Of a stretch of 26,493 nt of DNA, positions 14,733-23,055 are shown one piece after another. The translations under genes were made by a program, and so were the position numbers. Origin of the DNA: Citrobacter freundii. Its GTDB lineage: Bacteria > Bacteroidota > Bacteroidia > Chitinophagales > Chitinophagaceae. Position 1 is the first letter of the stretch; each line of letters begins with the position of its first letter. A model generated the notes under the pieces. It did not search any database and had not been told where the DNA came from. It was given only the letters and a program-made list of their open reading frames with translations. The stretch is taken from the NCBI GenBank assembly GCA_003243445.1, contig QFQQ01000082.1, positions 1 to 26,493 on the forward strand, in the 5' to 3' direction.

Positions 14733-15539
14733 TTATTGAGATGATACTTGTGAAGGTGCTACGCCGTACTGCTTTTTGAAGGCATAGGAAAAATGAGAGA
14801 GATCCTCAAAACCCAACTCGAGGTAAACATCGGAAACGGGTTTCTTCTTTTCCTTTAACAGATAATACGCTTCCTGTAAACGCCGGAGTAATAACCACCG
14901 GCTTGGCGTGGTTTGAAAGATCTTTTCAAAATCACGTTTGAAAGTAGAAAGACTTCTTCCCGTCAGATAAGCAAACCGGTTAAGACCAACATTGAAATGA
15001 TAATGCTGATTCATGAAAGCCTCCAGGTCTATTTTACCTGGTTCGGAAAAGTCAAAGATCACATCTTTCAGATCAGGGTATGTTTGTATCAGTAAAAGGA
15101 TCGCTTCTTTTCTTTTTACTTCCAGCAATTGCTTTCCTTCGCCTGAAGCAAAAAGCTGCTCGTACGCGCGCAGCGAGTCCATATAAGAAGCCATCACTTT
15201 TGCCGGAAGCAGTTTCTTCACAACAAAATCCGTTTGGTGTTTTTTGGAAACATAACCATATTCTGCACTGAAGTTGCGGAGCATTTCCTGGTCAAAAAAG
15301 ATCGACACTGATCTGAACTCGCCTGATTCACCCACCTCCTTCATATATTTTGCCAGTTGACCACGGCGGCAGAAATACACATCGCCTTCTGTGAATGTAA
15401 ATGAAGAAGTTCCATCATTCATCGTAATCGTGCCTGACACAACATAACTGATCACATGTTCCGGAACAAACTGTTCCCCTTCCCTGCTCCGGGAAAAATA
15501 ACAGGAATATTGAATCGGTATTGCCTGATCTGTGTTCAT
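14733..15539 (-). CDS. AraC family transcriptional regulator
   Basis: 268 residues from ATG at 15539 (MNTDQAIPIQYSCYF). The N-terminal half is cupin-like, with a ligand-sensing pattern (PEHVISYVVSGTITMND, then FTEGDVYFCRRGQLAKY). The C-terminal about 100 residues carry two helix-turn-helix units of AraC type (LNRFAYLTGRSLSTFKRDFEKIF and PVSDVYLELGFEDLSHFSYAFKKQYG), with the usual family ending GVAPSQ. The frame is open to ATG at 15662, which forms a 4-base ATGA overlap with the aldehyde dehydrogenase stop, but the extra 41 residues look unlike any AraC N-terminus. A promoter-like element lies between the two starts. It probably controls the adjacent aldehyde dehydrogenase or SRPBCC genes. Confidence 0.87.
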   Translation of the reverse strand: MNTDQAIPIQYSCYFSRSREGEQFVPEHVISYVVSGTITMNDGTSSFTFTEGDVYFCRRGQLAKYMKEVGESGEFRSVSIFFDQEMLRNFSAEYGYVSKKHQTDFVVKKLLPAKVMASYMDSLRAYEQLFASGEGKQLLEVKRKEAILLLIQTYPDLKDVIFDFSEPGKIDLEAFMNQHYHFNVGLNRFAYLTGRSLSTFKRDFEKIFQTTPSRWLLLRRLQEAYYLLKEKKKPVSDVYLELGFEDLSHFSYAFKKQYGVAPSQVSSQ

Positions 15540-15554
15540 GCCGGTTATATGATT

Positions 15555-15582
15555 CAAAAATAAAGTAATAATGCTTTTCAAA
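15555..15582 (-). promoter_or_regulatory. Candidate internal promoter for the AraC gene
   Basis: On the minus strand, TTTG (15582-15579), 16 bases of spacer and TATTTTTG (15562-15555) match the Bacteroidota -33/-7 pattern. It would start a short leader before the ATG at 15539 and so supports that start over 15662. Confidence 0.4.
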
Positions 15583-15658
15583 TTCCACGCGGTTTTGATC
15601 AATAATAATGGTGTGGTTAAACCTCCTGTATCCCCCGGTATAACCAACACCTCAACTA

Positions 15659-17074
15659 TCATTGCAGGATCGCTTTGGGTTCCAGGTAAGCTTCCAGCCC
15701 GTATACACCATATTCGCGGCCGATGCCCGATTGCTTGAATCCGCCGAATGGCGCCTGCGGATCATGGAACAAACCATTTACCAGCACCCTTCCGGCGGTG
15801 ATCTGGTTTGCCACACGATGCGCCCTCTCCTTATCAGCAGAACTTACATAGGCCTGCAATCCGTAATCCGTATCATTCGCAATAGCGATCGCCTCCTCTT
15901 CTGTTTTATACGTGATCACTGATAAAACAGGGCCGAAAATCTCCTCCCGGGCAATGCGCATTTTATTGCTGACATTTACAAACACAGTTGGCTTTACAAA
16001 ATTTCCCTTTTCCAATCCTTCCGGATGACCTTCTCCACCAACCAGCAACTCAGCACCTTCCTGTTGTCCGATACGGATATATTCCTGCACACGTTCATAC
16101 TGTTTCCTGCTGACCAGGGGGCCAACGGCTGTATCTGTGGCATCGGGATCTCCGACCTTGATATGCGCAATAGAAGAAGAGAGTAGCGACTTCACTTCGT
16201 CAATTTTATTATCCGGTACAAGCAGCCGTGTTCCCGCCACGCATGCCTGTCCGCTATTCATAAATGCCGCGGTTAAAGCAAGCGGAATGGCTTTAGCCAG
16301 ATCAACGTCATCAAGAAGAATATTTGGCGATTTTCCACCCAGTTCCAATGTCACGCGTTTCATTGTATCGACCGCGTTTCGCGCGATCATTTTACCAACA
16401 GCGGTGGATCCGGTAAACGAGATCTTTGCAATTGCAGGATGGCTAGTGAGCGTTTCGCCGACCACATCTCCCCGGCCGTTCACAATATTAAATACGCCCA
16501 CAGGCAGACCTGCTTCGTGCAAACTCTCCAGCAACACCGCTGTTTGTGATGCACTCATCTCGCTGGGTTTGATGACGGCAGTACAACCAGCCGCAATAGC
16601 TGTTGCAAGTTTATTACAGATAAAACTGTTGCTCGCATTCCATGGCGTGATGATCGCCGTTACACCAACCGGCTGAAGATGTACTTCGGTTTTGCCAGCC
16701 GTTTTGATGAAATCAAAATCGCACAGCGCATCTATCACAGCCTGTATGGCATCAAGGCAATTCTGCGTACTCATTTCGCAGAACCGGCGCGTACCGCCAT
16801 ATTCTTTTACCATGATATCTGTCAGTTCAGCCGATCTTTTTCTGACAGCGTTACGCATCTGCTCCAGATAAGCAATACGTTGCTCTTTTGTTGTTTTTGA
16901 AAAAAGGGGGAAAGCTTTTGTTGCGGCCGCGATAGCAAGGCGGGTATCTTCTTCGTCACCAAGAATGACCCGCCCGATAAGTTCGTTAGTCGTTGGATTG
17001 ATGAGATCAAATTCCTCCGTTCCATGCGGGGTTACAAATTCACCATTGATATAGATCTTGTCGATTGTTTTCAT
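15659..17074 (-). CDS. NAD(P)-dependent aldehyde dehydrogenase
   Basis: 471 residues, a full-length ALDH-superfamily enzyme that oxidises an aldehyde to its acid with NAD(P)+. Catalytic features in place: TPWNAS with Asn146, the SFTGSTAVGK cofactor loop at 219-228, the general base Glu244 in LELGGKSP, the nucleophile Cys278 in NSGQACVAGTR, and EEIFGPVLSV. The opening KIYINGEFV and closing PFGGFKQSGIGREYG are typical. The substrate class cannot be fixed; it resembles the broad-range bacterial group. It is the first gene of a minus-strand run with an AraC regulator and two SRPBCC genes. An inverted repeat at 17092-17130 lies just upstream of the ATG. Confidence 0.94.
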   Translation of the reverse strand: MKTIDKIYINGEFVTPHGTEEFDLINPTTNELIGRVILGDEEDTRLAIAAATKAFPLFSKTTKEQRIAYLEQMRNAVRKRSAELTDIMVKEYGGTRRFCEMSTQNCLDAIQAVIDALCDFDFIKTAGKTEVHLQPVGVTAIITPWNASNSFICNKLATAIAAGCTAVIKPSEMSASQTAVLLESLHEAGLPVGVFNIVNGRGDVVGETLTSHPAIAKISFTGSTAVGKMIARNAVDTMKRVTLELGGKSPNILLDDVDLAKAIPLALTAAFMNSGQACVAGTRLLVPDNKIDEVKSLLSSSIAHIKVGDPDATDTAVGPLVSRKQYERVQEYIRIGQQEGAELLVGGEGHPEGLEKGNFVKPTVFVNVSNKMRIAREEIFGPVLSVITYKTEEEAIAIANDTDYGLQAYVSSADKERAHRVANQITAGRVLVNGLFHDPQAPFGGFKQSGIGREYGVYGLEAYLEPKAILQ

Positions 17075-17091
17075 CTTTATTGCTTTTGATG

Positions 17092-17130
17092 AAACAAAGT
17101 TCGACAGAGGGGAGAGTTGAAACTTTGTTT
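17092..17130. promoter_or_regulatory. Inverted repeat before the aldehyde dehydrogenase gene
   Basis: AAACAAAGTT (17092-17101) and AACTTTGTTT (17121-17130) are perfect 10-bp inverted copies, 19 bases apart. On the minus strand one copy includes GAACTTTG, close to a -7 element. It may be a regulator site or a hairpin in the leader. Confidence 0.4.
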
Positions 17131-17165
17131 AAATGTTCAACCTTGGTTTGTCCAGAAGTTCAATT

Positions 17166-17363
17166 ACACGGATTTTGATACGCGGATTACGCGAATTGCC
17201 GTCTGATAGCGGCGTCAACCCGCGTAATCCTTGCCTGAAAATCAGCATTACGGCGTTTGCGAAAATATCCGCTTTGGTAGCTAGACCTTTGATTTAAATA
17301 TTATCCCGGTTTCTCAATTACAAGACAATCAATTCGCGTAACCCGCGCCTTAAAATCTGTGTA
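17166..17363. repeat. Intergenic REP-like inverted repeat
   Basis: A 27-base arm (17171-17197, GATTTTGATACGCGGATTAC onward) is matched in reverse at 17330-17356 at 23 of 27 positions, and the flanking TACAC/GTGTA extends the match. Inside, GGATTACGCG (17184-17193) and CGCGTAATCC (17221-17230) pair perfectly. The right arm runs into the 3' end of the esterase gene. Sequences rich in ATTACGCGGA are widespread as intergenic repeats in Bacteroidota (recalled, not searched). Confidence 0.6.
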
Positions 17364-18132
17364 CCGAAAACATCCACTTCAACAGCTCAGGCTCTTTAAA
17401 CGCCGCATCCCAGCTGTTATGATTCGCCTCCGGATATACCGTATATCTCACCGTTGCGCCCGCCTTTTTCAAAGCTGCCTGCATTTTTTCAGAGAATTCA
17501 GGTGATACAACATCGTCCTTTCCGCCATGAAAGATCCACCATTTTGTCTTTTTCATCGCCAATGCGGTTGCAGGATCTGCTCCGCCGCAGATCGCTACTG
17601 CCGCAGCAAAATACCCGGGTTTCCGTCTGACTATTTCAAAGGTTCCCATTCCTCCCATGCTCAATCCCATTACATAGATCTGGTCTTTCCTGATCTTGTA
17701 CCGCACTTCCAGATTTGATGTGAATGACAATAACAGCTTCATGGATGAGGAAGCTTCTCCATCAGGTACAAAATAGAATGTGCGGTGACCTTTTGCATCG
17801 GCGACCGTATGCACATTACTCCAATAGCTGTTGGCGGCACATTGGGGGAACACGACAATCGCGGGATATTTTTGTCTTATACTGTCGCGCAGAAACAAAG
17901 CACTTCCAAGCGATAATTGCTTTTCATTATCGTTCCCGCTTTCGCCCCTTCCATGCAGAAATAATACGAGTGGATAGGCTTTTGATGAATCATAATTTTC
18001 CGGGAGAAGAATCCGGTAAGGCAGTGTGTCTCCATTTTGTATGAATTGAAATTTCTCATATAAGCCGCGATTCTGCGCGTTAAGTATGGCAGAAAAAGTG
18101 AGACAGATGAACAGGAAAATGTTTTTTAACAT
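17350..18132 (-). CDS. Secreted alpha/beta hydrolase (phospholipase/carboxylesterase or PHB depolymerase-like)
   Basis: 260 residues. A signal peptide (residues 1-19, ending ILNAQ) is followed by a compact alpha/beta hydrolase: PLVLFLHGRGESGND at 54-68 (the HGxGExG loop), GLSMGGMGT with nucleophile Ser158, HGGKDDVV with Asp206 or Asp207, and PEANHNSW with His238. This matches the secreted esterase family common in Bacteroidota polysaccharide-degrading strains. Likely substrates are esters on plant polymers; this is inference. The last residues (VHRF) and the stop codon are encoded within a copy of an intergenic repeat, suggesting the original 3' end was replaced or eroded. The normal GxSxG and His region are intact, so it should be active. 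Confidence 0.9.
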   Translation of the reverse strand: MLKNIFLFICLTFSAILNAQNRGLYEKFQFIQNGDTLPYRILLPENYDSSKAYPLVLFLHGRGESGNDNEKQLSLGSALFLRDSIRQKYPAIVVFPQCAANSYWSNVHTVADAKGHRTFYFVPDGEASSSMKLLLSFTSNLEVRYKIRKDQIYVMGLSMGGMGTFEIVRRKPGYFAAAVAICGGADPATALAMKKTKWWIFHGGKDDVVSPEFSEKMQAALKKAGATVRYTVYPEANHNSWDAAFKEPELLKWMFSVHRF

Positions 18133-18273
18133 AGTTGGTATTTAATAAAAAGCCTGGTAATATTTGTATCAACAGGATTAAAAATAATTCATGTGAAATG
18201 CAAAATCGTCGGCTGTGAGGATTTATTTAAAGCAGTCAATTACGATCGCCCGGATTCACAGATCATGCAGGGA

Positions 18274-18642
18274 TCAAACTGCGGAAGTATTTTTATTCTC
18301 CCGGATAAAAATAACCGCGGGCAGATCTCCAAAAACCCATTCTGTAACCGCACATAACCACATGGTAAGATTTAATTTCCTGCCGTCCCACTCATTCATA
18401 AGATAATAACCTCCTCCTATATAGGGGTCGCATTTTTCTGTAAGTGTAAGCTTCACCGCTGCCGGAAAAGGATTAAGATCGATATCCAGTAAAACTGAAT
18501 CTTTTCCATCAGCAATGATATCGAGCATCACATCAGCACCTTCCACCATTTGCAAGGCATCTTTCGTTCCTCCCTGCGCAATGAATTCGGGAAGATCAAC
18601 ATACCAGCCGGTTGGCTCTTTTATAAAACGGTAAGTGGTCAT
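18274..18642 (-). CDS. DUF6717-like small protein
   Basis: 122 residues from ATG at 18642 (MTTYRFIKEPTGWYVDLPEF). It is a mainly beta, cytoplasmic protein without membrane segments, containing KDALQMVEGADVMLDIIADG near the middle and CDPYIGGGYYLMNEWDG, MWLCAVTEWVFGDLP later. This pattern resembles the DUF6717 group as I remember it, but I am not certain of the name and no function is known. The frame also opens at a TTG (18657), but a -7-like element (18655-18662) overlaps that codon, so the ATG is chosen. Confidence 0.75.
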   Translation of the reverse strand: MTTYRFIKEPTGWYVDLPEFIAQGGTKDALQMVEGADVMLDIIADGKDSVLLDIDLNPFPAAVKLTLTEKCDPYIGGGYYLMNEWDGRKLNLTMWLCAVTEWVFGDLPAVIFIRENKNTSAV

Positions 18643-18654
18643 GAAAAATTTATT

Positions 18655-18662
18655 CAAATATA
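18655..18662 (-). promoter_or_regulatory. Candidate -7 element, nearly leaderless start
   Basis: On the minus strand TATATTTG fits TAnnTTTG, 12 bases before the ATG at 18642. TTG lies 14 bases further up (18679-18677), shorter than the usual spacing. If used, the mRNA would have only a few bases before the start codon. Confidence 0.35.
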
Positions 18663-18760
18663 AGTTGAACGAAGAGCAACGGAATGCGTATAAGAAGAAA
18701 ATATCGCTTCCCGGTGAAAAAACATTTTACATAAGAAAAGAGTCATCTATTATAGATAAA

Positions 18761-18831
18761 AACACCATTTGAATAACATGAAAAAAGCGTTGTTGATCCG
18801 TTAAAACAACGCTGCCAGTTTTGATGGTGTT
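18761..18831. repeat. Nested inverted repeats before the YhcG gene
   Basis: The outer arms AACACCAT (18761-18768) and ATGGTGTT (18824-18831) enclose inner arms AGCGTTGTT (18786-18794) and AACAACGCT (18805-18813), all perfect. The inner hairpin has a 10-base loop. It lies in the gap between the divergent DUF6717-like and YhcG-type genes. Confidence 0.65.
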
Positions 18832-18837
18832 CATAGC

Positions 18838-18853
18838 TTTATTTTAAAATAAA
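18838..18853. promoter_or_regulatory. 16-bp AT palindrome touching the YhcG start
   Basis: TTTATTTTAAAATAAA is fully self-complementary and ends 3 bases before the ATG at 18857. It could be an operator or affect ribosome access; AT-rich palindromes also arise by chance. Confidence 0.35.
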
Positions 18854-18856
18854 ACC

Positions 18857-19981
18857 ATGAAAGGGCATAACTATATTGACGTTTTAAAGGATCTAAAAAC
18901 AAAGATTCAGCACGCGAGACAGCGAGCATTATTGGCTGTTAACAATGAAATGCTGCTTACCTATTGGGAAATAGGTAACACAATAATTACGCAAAAAAGA
19001 CTGCAAGGCTGGGGAGCAAAAGTGATTAATAAATTAATTGCGGATTTGAAAACAGAGTTCCCTACCATGAAAGGTTTATCACCGAGAAATTTCCGGTATA
19101 TGCAGACATTTGCTGGCGCCTATCCGGATTTCGGAATACGACTTCAATCCACCACTGAGCAACATCACATTGACAATCAAATAATTAAAATTAGGCAGCA
19201 GGCTGCTGCCCAATTGCCTTGGTCACATCACCAAATAATTCTAGACAAAACAACTTCATTGGAGGTACGCCAGTTTTACATTCAGCAAGCAGCCGAAAAC
19301 GGTTGGAGCAGAAATACTTTATTACAACAAATACGTTTAGGCTTATTTGAAAGACAGGGAACCGCCATCACCAATTTCAGCCAGGTCTTACCCAAAGCTC
19401 AATCTGATCTTGCGCAGGAAATATTTAAGAATCCTTACGTCTTTGATTTTATCCAGGCAAGCGAAAATCAACGCGAAGCAGAACTGGAAAAATCGCTGAT
19501 CCAGCATATGAAAAACTTTATCCTGGAATTGGGTCGCGGCTTTGCATACGTTGGTAATCAACACAGGGTTCGCGTTGGTGATGAAGACATATACCTGGAT
19601 ATGCTCTTCTTTCACTACCTGCTCAATTGCTTTGTGGTCTTTGAACTGAAAATAACCCCATTCAAACCTGAATATGCGGGAAAATTAAATTTCTATACCG
19701 CTGTTGTTGATGAAGAGATCAAATGCGATCATCATAAGCCAACAATAGGCGTTCTATTATGTAAGAGCTCCAACCAGACAATGGTAAAATTTTCCCTGAA
19801 AAATATCAATTCACCACTGGGAGTTTCAACATTTGAGTTGATGAAAGACCTGCCTGCTGAGATCAAAACAGTGATGCCAAGTGTTGAAGAGCTCGAGCAG
19901 GAAATGGAAAAGGAGATCAAACTGCATGAACAGGCTGCCGCTGGTAGTCAACCATTGGACGATAATGAAAAACCTTCCTGA
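18857..19981 (+). CDS. YhcG/DUF1016-type PDDEXK nuclease
   Basis: 374 residues. The N-terminal DUF1016 helical domain (about 8-165) shows RQRALLAVNNEMLLTYWEIG, GWGAKVINKLIADLKTEFP, GLSPRNFRYMQTF and LPWSHHQIILDK. The C-terminal nuclease domain (about 185-340) carries the PD-(D/E)xK core: EKSLIQH, GRGFAYVGNQHRV, Asp248 in IYLDMLFFH, Glu263-x-Lys265 in VVFELK, then KLNFYTAVVDEE. All core residues are present, so it should be active. YhcG proteins occur in defence islands and beside type I restriction-modification genes. Here there is no modification or restriction gene, so it is a solitary copy. The C-terminal tail after 345 is acidic and coiled. It ends 3 bases before a convergent gene. Confidence 0.9.
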   Translation: MKGHNYIDVLKDLKTKIQHARQRALLAVNNEMLLTYWEIGNTIITQKRLQGWGAKVINKLIADLKTEFPTMKGLSPRNFRYMQTFAGAYPDFGIRLQSTTEQHHIDNQIIKIRQQAAAQLPWSHHQIILDKTTSLEVRQFYIQQAAENGWSRNTLLQQIRLGLFERQGTAITNFSQVLPKAQSDLAQEIFKNPYVFDFIQASENQREAELEKSLIQHMKNFILELGRGFAYVGNQHRVRVGDEDIYLDMLFFHYLLNCFVVFELKITPFKPEYAGKLNFYTAVVDEEIKCDHHKPTIGVLLCKSSNQTMVKFSLKNINSPLGVSTFELMKDLPAEIKTVMPSVEELEQEMEKEIKLHEQAAAGSQPLDDNEKPS

Positions 19982-19984
19982 TCC

Positions 19985-20332
19985 TTATTTACTCACCTGT
20001 AGCCAGCAACTTCCCCAAACCAATAACCCGTGAAAAACCAATATTGCCACAATTACAAAAGCTCTTTTTTCGCTGAATTTCCAGATCAACCAGCCATACA
20101 CGGAATACAAAGTGATCGAGGGGACAATGTACAGCAGCAGGATTTCCACGTCAGACCCAATACCGCCATTCAAAAGAATGCCGATGAACGGCGTCAATAT
20201 AGTTGCAGGTACCAGCGACCCATGACCTGCACCCGCCGCGGCTATTGCATAAAGTAAAAACAGAATACCAATGATTGTTGAACTGATCACCCATTTTTTC
20301 ATCATCCCTCTTTTAGCTAAAACGCTACTCAT
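19985..20332 (-). CDS. Small hypothetical membrane protein
   Basis: 115 residues with four hydrophobic segments at about 12-32, 37-55, 62-82 and 89-108, short loops and few charged residues. No family was recognised; it resembles small four-helix inner-membrane proteins. The ATG at 20332 begins MSSVLAKRGMMKKW; a later ATG (MKKWVISS) would also give a normal membrane-protein start. It is convergent with the YhcG gene. Confidence 0.7.
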   Translation of the reverse strand: MSSVLAKRGMMKKWVISSTIIGILFLLYAIAAAGAGHGSLVPATILTPFIGILLNGGIGSDVEILLLYIVPSITLYSVYGWLIWKFSEKRAFVIVAILVFHGLLVWGSCWLQVSK

Positions 20333-20343
20333 AACTACTGATT

Positions 20344-20470
20344 GTAACCCTGCTGTTTTCTTCTACAGTTAAAAACCTGAATGGAGCACCATTTGCGGGA
20401 ACAACCGAAATGACCTTTGTGTTAAATCAGGACGGAACAAGAAACGTGAAATATTTCATACATACAAATT
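20344..20470 (+). pseudogene. Possible remnant of a protein C-terminus
   Basis: A start-less open stretch on the + strand reads VKNLNGAPFAGTTEMTFVL, then NQDGTRNVKYFIHTN, which has normal protein composition and a beta-hairpin look like the C-terminal part of some secreted serine hydrolases. It runs directly into an ACGCGGATC repeat (20470-20526), after which the frame makes no sense. This is a weak, composition-based call. Confidence 0.25.
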
Positions 20471-20526
20471 ACGCGGATCAAACAAATCACGTCCCGTCAC
20501 CGGTAGTTATTTGCATGATCCGCGTA
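20470..20526. repeat. ACGCGGATC intergenic inverted repeat
   Basis: TACGCGGATCA (20470-20480) and TGATCCGCGTA (20516-20526) are perfect 11-bp inverted copies around a 35-base loop. The sequence resembles the arms of the repeat at 17166-17363. Confidence 0.6.
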
Positions 20527-20573
20527 GCAATTAATGAATGTCCTAAACTTATGTATTGTCTATTGATATCACC

Positions 20574-22958
20574 CTACTCCACTTTTAAGCTCTTTACCGG
20601 ATTGGCCATTGCGGCTTTGATGGATTGATAACTGACCGTTAATATGGTGATCGCAAGCGCGCCAGCTCCGGCTGCCAAAAATATCCAGATTGATAAAGAG
20701 GTTTTATAATTAAAATCTTCCAGCCAGTTCTTCATAAAATAATAGCCGACAGGTGTAGCGATCAGGATCGATATTAATACCAGCACCACAAAGTCTCTCG
20801 ATAATAACTGCCACAGACCAAACACGGAAGCGCCCAATACCTTCCGTACGCCGATCTCCTTCACCCTTTGCTCTGCCATAAACGAAGCCATACCAAATAA
20901 ACCGAGACAACAGATAAAGATCGCAAGAATGGTAAAGAAACCGGCAAGCTTTCCAATGCGCTCTTCCGAAGCAAACTTTCGACCGTATTCGTCATCCACA
21001 AATAAATAATTGAACGGTGCAGCCGGTGAATATTTTTTGCTGACGGCTTCGATATTTGCTAATGCATCTTTCGTGGAAATACCGGGATTCAAACGCAGAT
21101 GCAAATACTCTCCCGGATCGCGATCGATAAAATAGAAAGTCTGTTTCACCGGCTCATAAGGCGATTGCATCAGCATATCTTTTATAACTCCAACGATTGT
21201 ATAACGCCTGTCATCCCAGCGAATGGTTTTGCCGACAGGGTCTTTCAATCCCATATATGTTACAGCCGTTTCGTTCATAATAACGGCATTTGAATCAGTA
21301 AGCATGTTTTTAGAAAAATCGCGTCCCTGTGTCAACTGCCAATCGACGGTCTTACCATACTCCGTCGTTACGCCGATCACCGCGAAACTTTCCGCCATGT
21401 TTGGATCTTTTCCTTCCCAGTCAAAACCGCTGCCGTTACTGTTCACCTCAGTGGCCTTGCTGCCTGAAGCTGCCATTGAAGAAATGGTTCCATTCTTTTT
21501 TAACTCATCATATACAACATCAAAATGCTGGTTGAGATCCGGGGTCATCGTCGGAAGGATCAGCAGCCGGTCCTGGTTATAGCCGACCGGCCGGTCTTTT
21601 GCAAATTGTATTTGCCTGAACACAACGATCGTTCCGATAATAAGAATGATCGATACGGAAAACTGCAATACCACCAGTACTTTCCTTGGCATAGCCGCAT
21701 ACCTTCCTGCTCGCCATGTACCTTTCAGCACCTTGATCGGTTTGAAAGAAGAAAGATAAAGCGCGGGATAACTTCCCGCCAGCATACCCGTGATCAGTGC
21801 AACGCCAATAGCGATCATCCAGAAATAAACACTGCTCCAGGGAATCACCATTTTTTTATCGGCAACATCATTAAAGAATGGCAGCGCCGCTTGCGCCAGG
21901 AGTATCGCAAGGAACATCGAGATAAATGATACCACCAGCGACTCTCCCAAAAACTGCGTGATGAGTTGCGTTCTCAGCGATCCGATCGACTTACGGATGC
22001 CAACTTCCTTTGCCCGTTTCTCACTTCTTGCCGTACTGAGGTTCATGAAATTGATACAGGCCAGTAATAACACAAATCCACCGATAATACCAAACATCCA
22101 TACAAAACGGACGCGTCCGCCGGTTTGTATCCCGTTCTTGAATTGCGAACGCAGGTGCCAGTCATTCATTGGCAGGAGAAGAATGGCGGGACTGTACTTT
22201 TTCTCATCAGGGCCAAGCTGTTTCAATTTTACATCGCGGATGCGTGCTGCAACTTTTCCCGGATCGGCATTATCCGCCAATTGAGCATAGAGCTGAAAAG
22301 AATTGTTGGACCAGTTGGTCATAGACCCCTTGATCCAGTCTTCAGCCATAGGATATAAATCCCAGGGGACGACAAATGAAATATCACTCAGTGTTGTATT
22401 ATAAGGAAGGTCTTCATAAACCCCGGTAACCTTCAGCGGGAGTTTATTATCGAGTTTAACAATCTTACCAAGGGGATCATCATTACCAAATAATCCTTTT
22501 GCCGCTGTTTGCGACAGCATAATGGAAGAGGGATCACTCAGTCCGTTCTGCGTACCGGCTTTTATGGAAAGGCTGAGCATTTTTGGCGCATCGCTTTCCA
22601 TGTATGATCCGCTTTCAACGACCGTTTTGTTTTCATAAGAAAGGATATGATCCCACACCCATGAAGACATTACAACGTACTTGAAATCGCTTCCATATGT
22701 TTTCCGCAATTCAGCACCGATCGGATAAGGAATGGCAGTTGAAGTCCGGATCTTTCCGTTGTTATTTTGCTGCTGATAAGCCTGGACGATCTTATTATGA
22801 TTACGGTGATAATGATCATAACTCAGTTCATCATCTATCCATAATCCTATCAGTAATACAACGGCAAGACCCGTTGCCAGGCCGGCAATATTGATCCATG
22901 AGTTGGCTTTATTCTTTAAAAGGTGGCGTAATGCGATCTTGAGATAATTACGGAACAT
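20574..22958 (-). CDS. ABC transporter permease, MacB/FtsX type with duplicated core
   Basis: 794 residues, the long Bacteroidota form of the MacB-type permease. The first helix (about 20-42) leads to a periplasmic domain (about 45-280), then three helices with the FtsX signature (ACINFMNLSTARSEKRAKEV and GIRKSIGS, about 300-395). A second helix pair and periplasmic domain follow (about 425-660), then a final FtsX block (RVKEIGVRKVLGAS near 710) and the C-terminus NPVKSLKVE. This is a repeated 4+4 helix arrangement. Such proteins work with a separate ATPase in tripartite export or envelope mechanotransmission. No ATPase gene lies beside it, so it must use one encoded elsewhere. Direct repeats lie upstream at 23056-23086. 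Confidence 0.92.
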   Translation of the reverse strand: MFRNYLKIALRHLLKNKANSWINIAGLATGLAVVLLIGLWIDDELSYDHYHRNHNKIVQAYQQQNNNGKIRTSTAIPYPIGAELRKTYGSDFKYVVMSSWVWDHILSYENKTVVESGSYMESDAPKMLSLSIKAGTQNGLSDPSSIMLSQTAAKGLFGNDDPLGKIVKLDNKLPLKVTGVYEDLPYNTTLSDISFVVPWDLYPMAEDWIKGSMTNWSNNSFQLYAQLADNADPGKVAARIRDVKLKQLGPDEKKYSPAILLLPMNDWHLRSQFKNGIQTGGRVRFVWMFGIIGGFVLLLACINFMNLSTARSEKRAKEVGIRKSIGSLRTQLITQFLGESLVVSFISMFLAILLAQAALPFFNDVADKKMVIPWSSVYFWMIAIGVALITGMLAGSYPALYLSSFKPIKVLKGTWRAGRYAAMPRKVLVVLQFSVSIILIIGTIVVFRQIQFAKDRPVGYNQDRLLILPTMTPDLNQHFDVVYDELKKNGTISSMAASGSKATEVNSNGSGFDWEGKDPNMAESFAVIGVTTEYGKTVDWQLTQGRDFSKNMLTDSNAVIMNETAVTYMGLKDPVGKTIRWDDRRYTIVGVIKDMLMQSPYEPVKQTFYFIDRDPGEYLHLRLNPGISTKDALANIEAVSKKYSPAAPFNYLFVDDEYGRKFASEERIGKLAGFFTILAIFICCLGLFGMASFMAEQRVKEIGVRKVLGASVFGLWQLLSRDFVVLVLISILIATPVGYYFMKNWLEDFNYKTSLSIWIFLAAGAGALAITILTVSYQSIKAAMANPVKSLKVE

Positions 22959-23055
22959 GTGTGGTTATTTTGCTATGCTGATGGACACAAAAGCATACCA
23001 AACCACTATCTGACCGGTTATCAATTGGTTATAACGATTTACTATAAAAATGATC

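Noticed and set aside
18761..18831. Nested hairpins as an integron attC site
   Set aside because: No integrase, no conserved attC core (RYYYAAC/GTTRRRY) at the ends, and no gene cassette.
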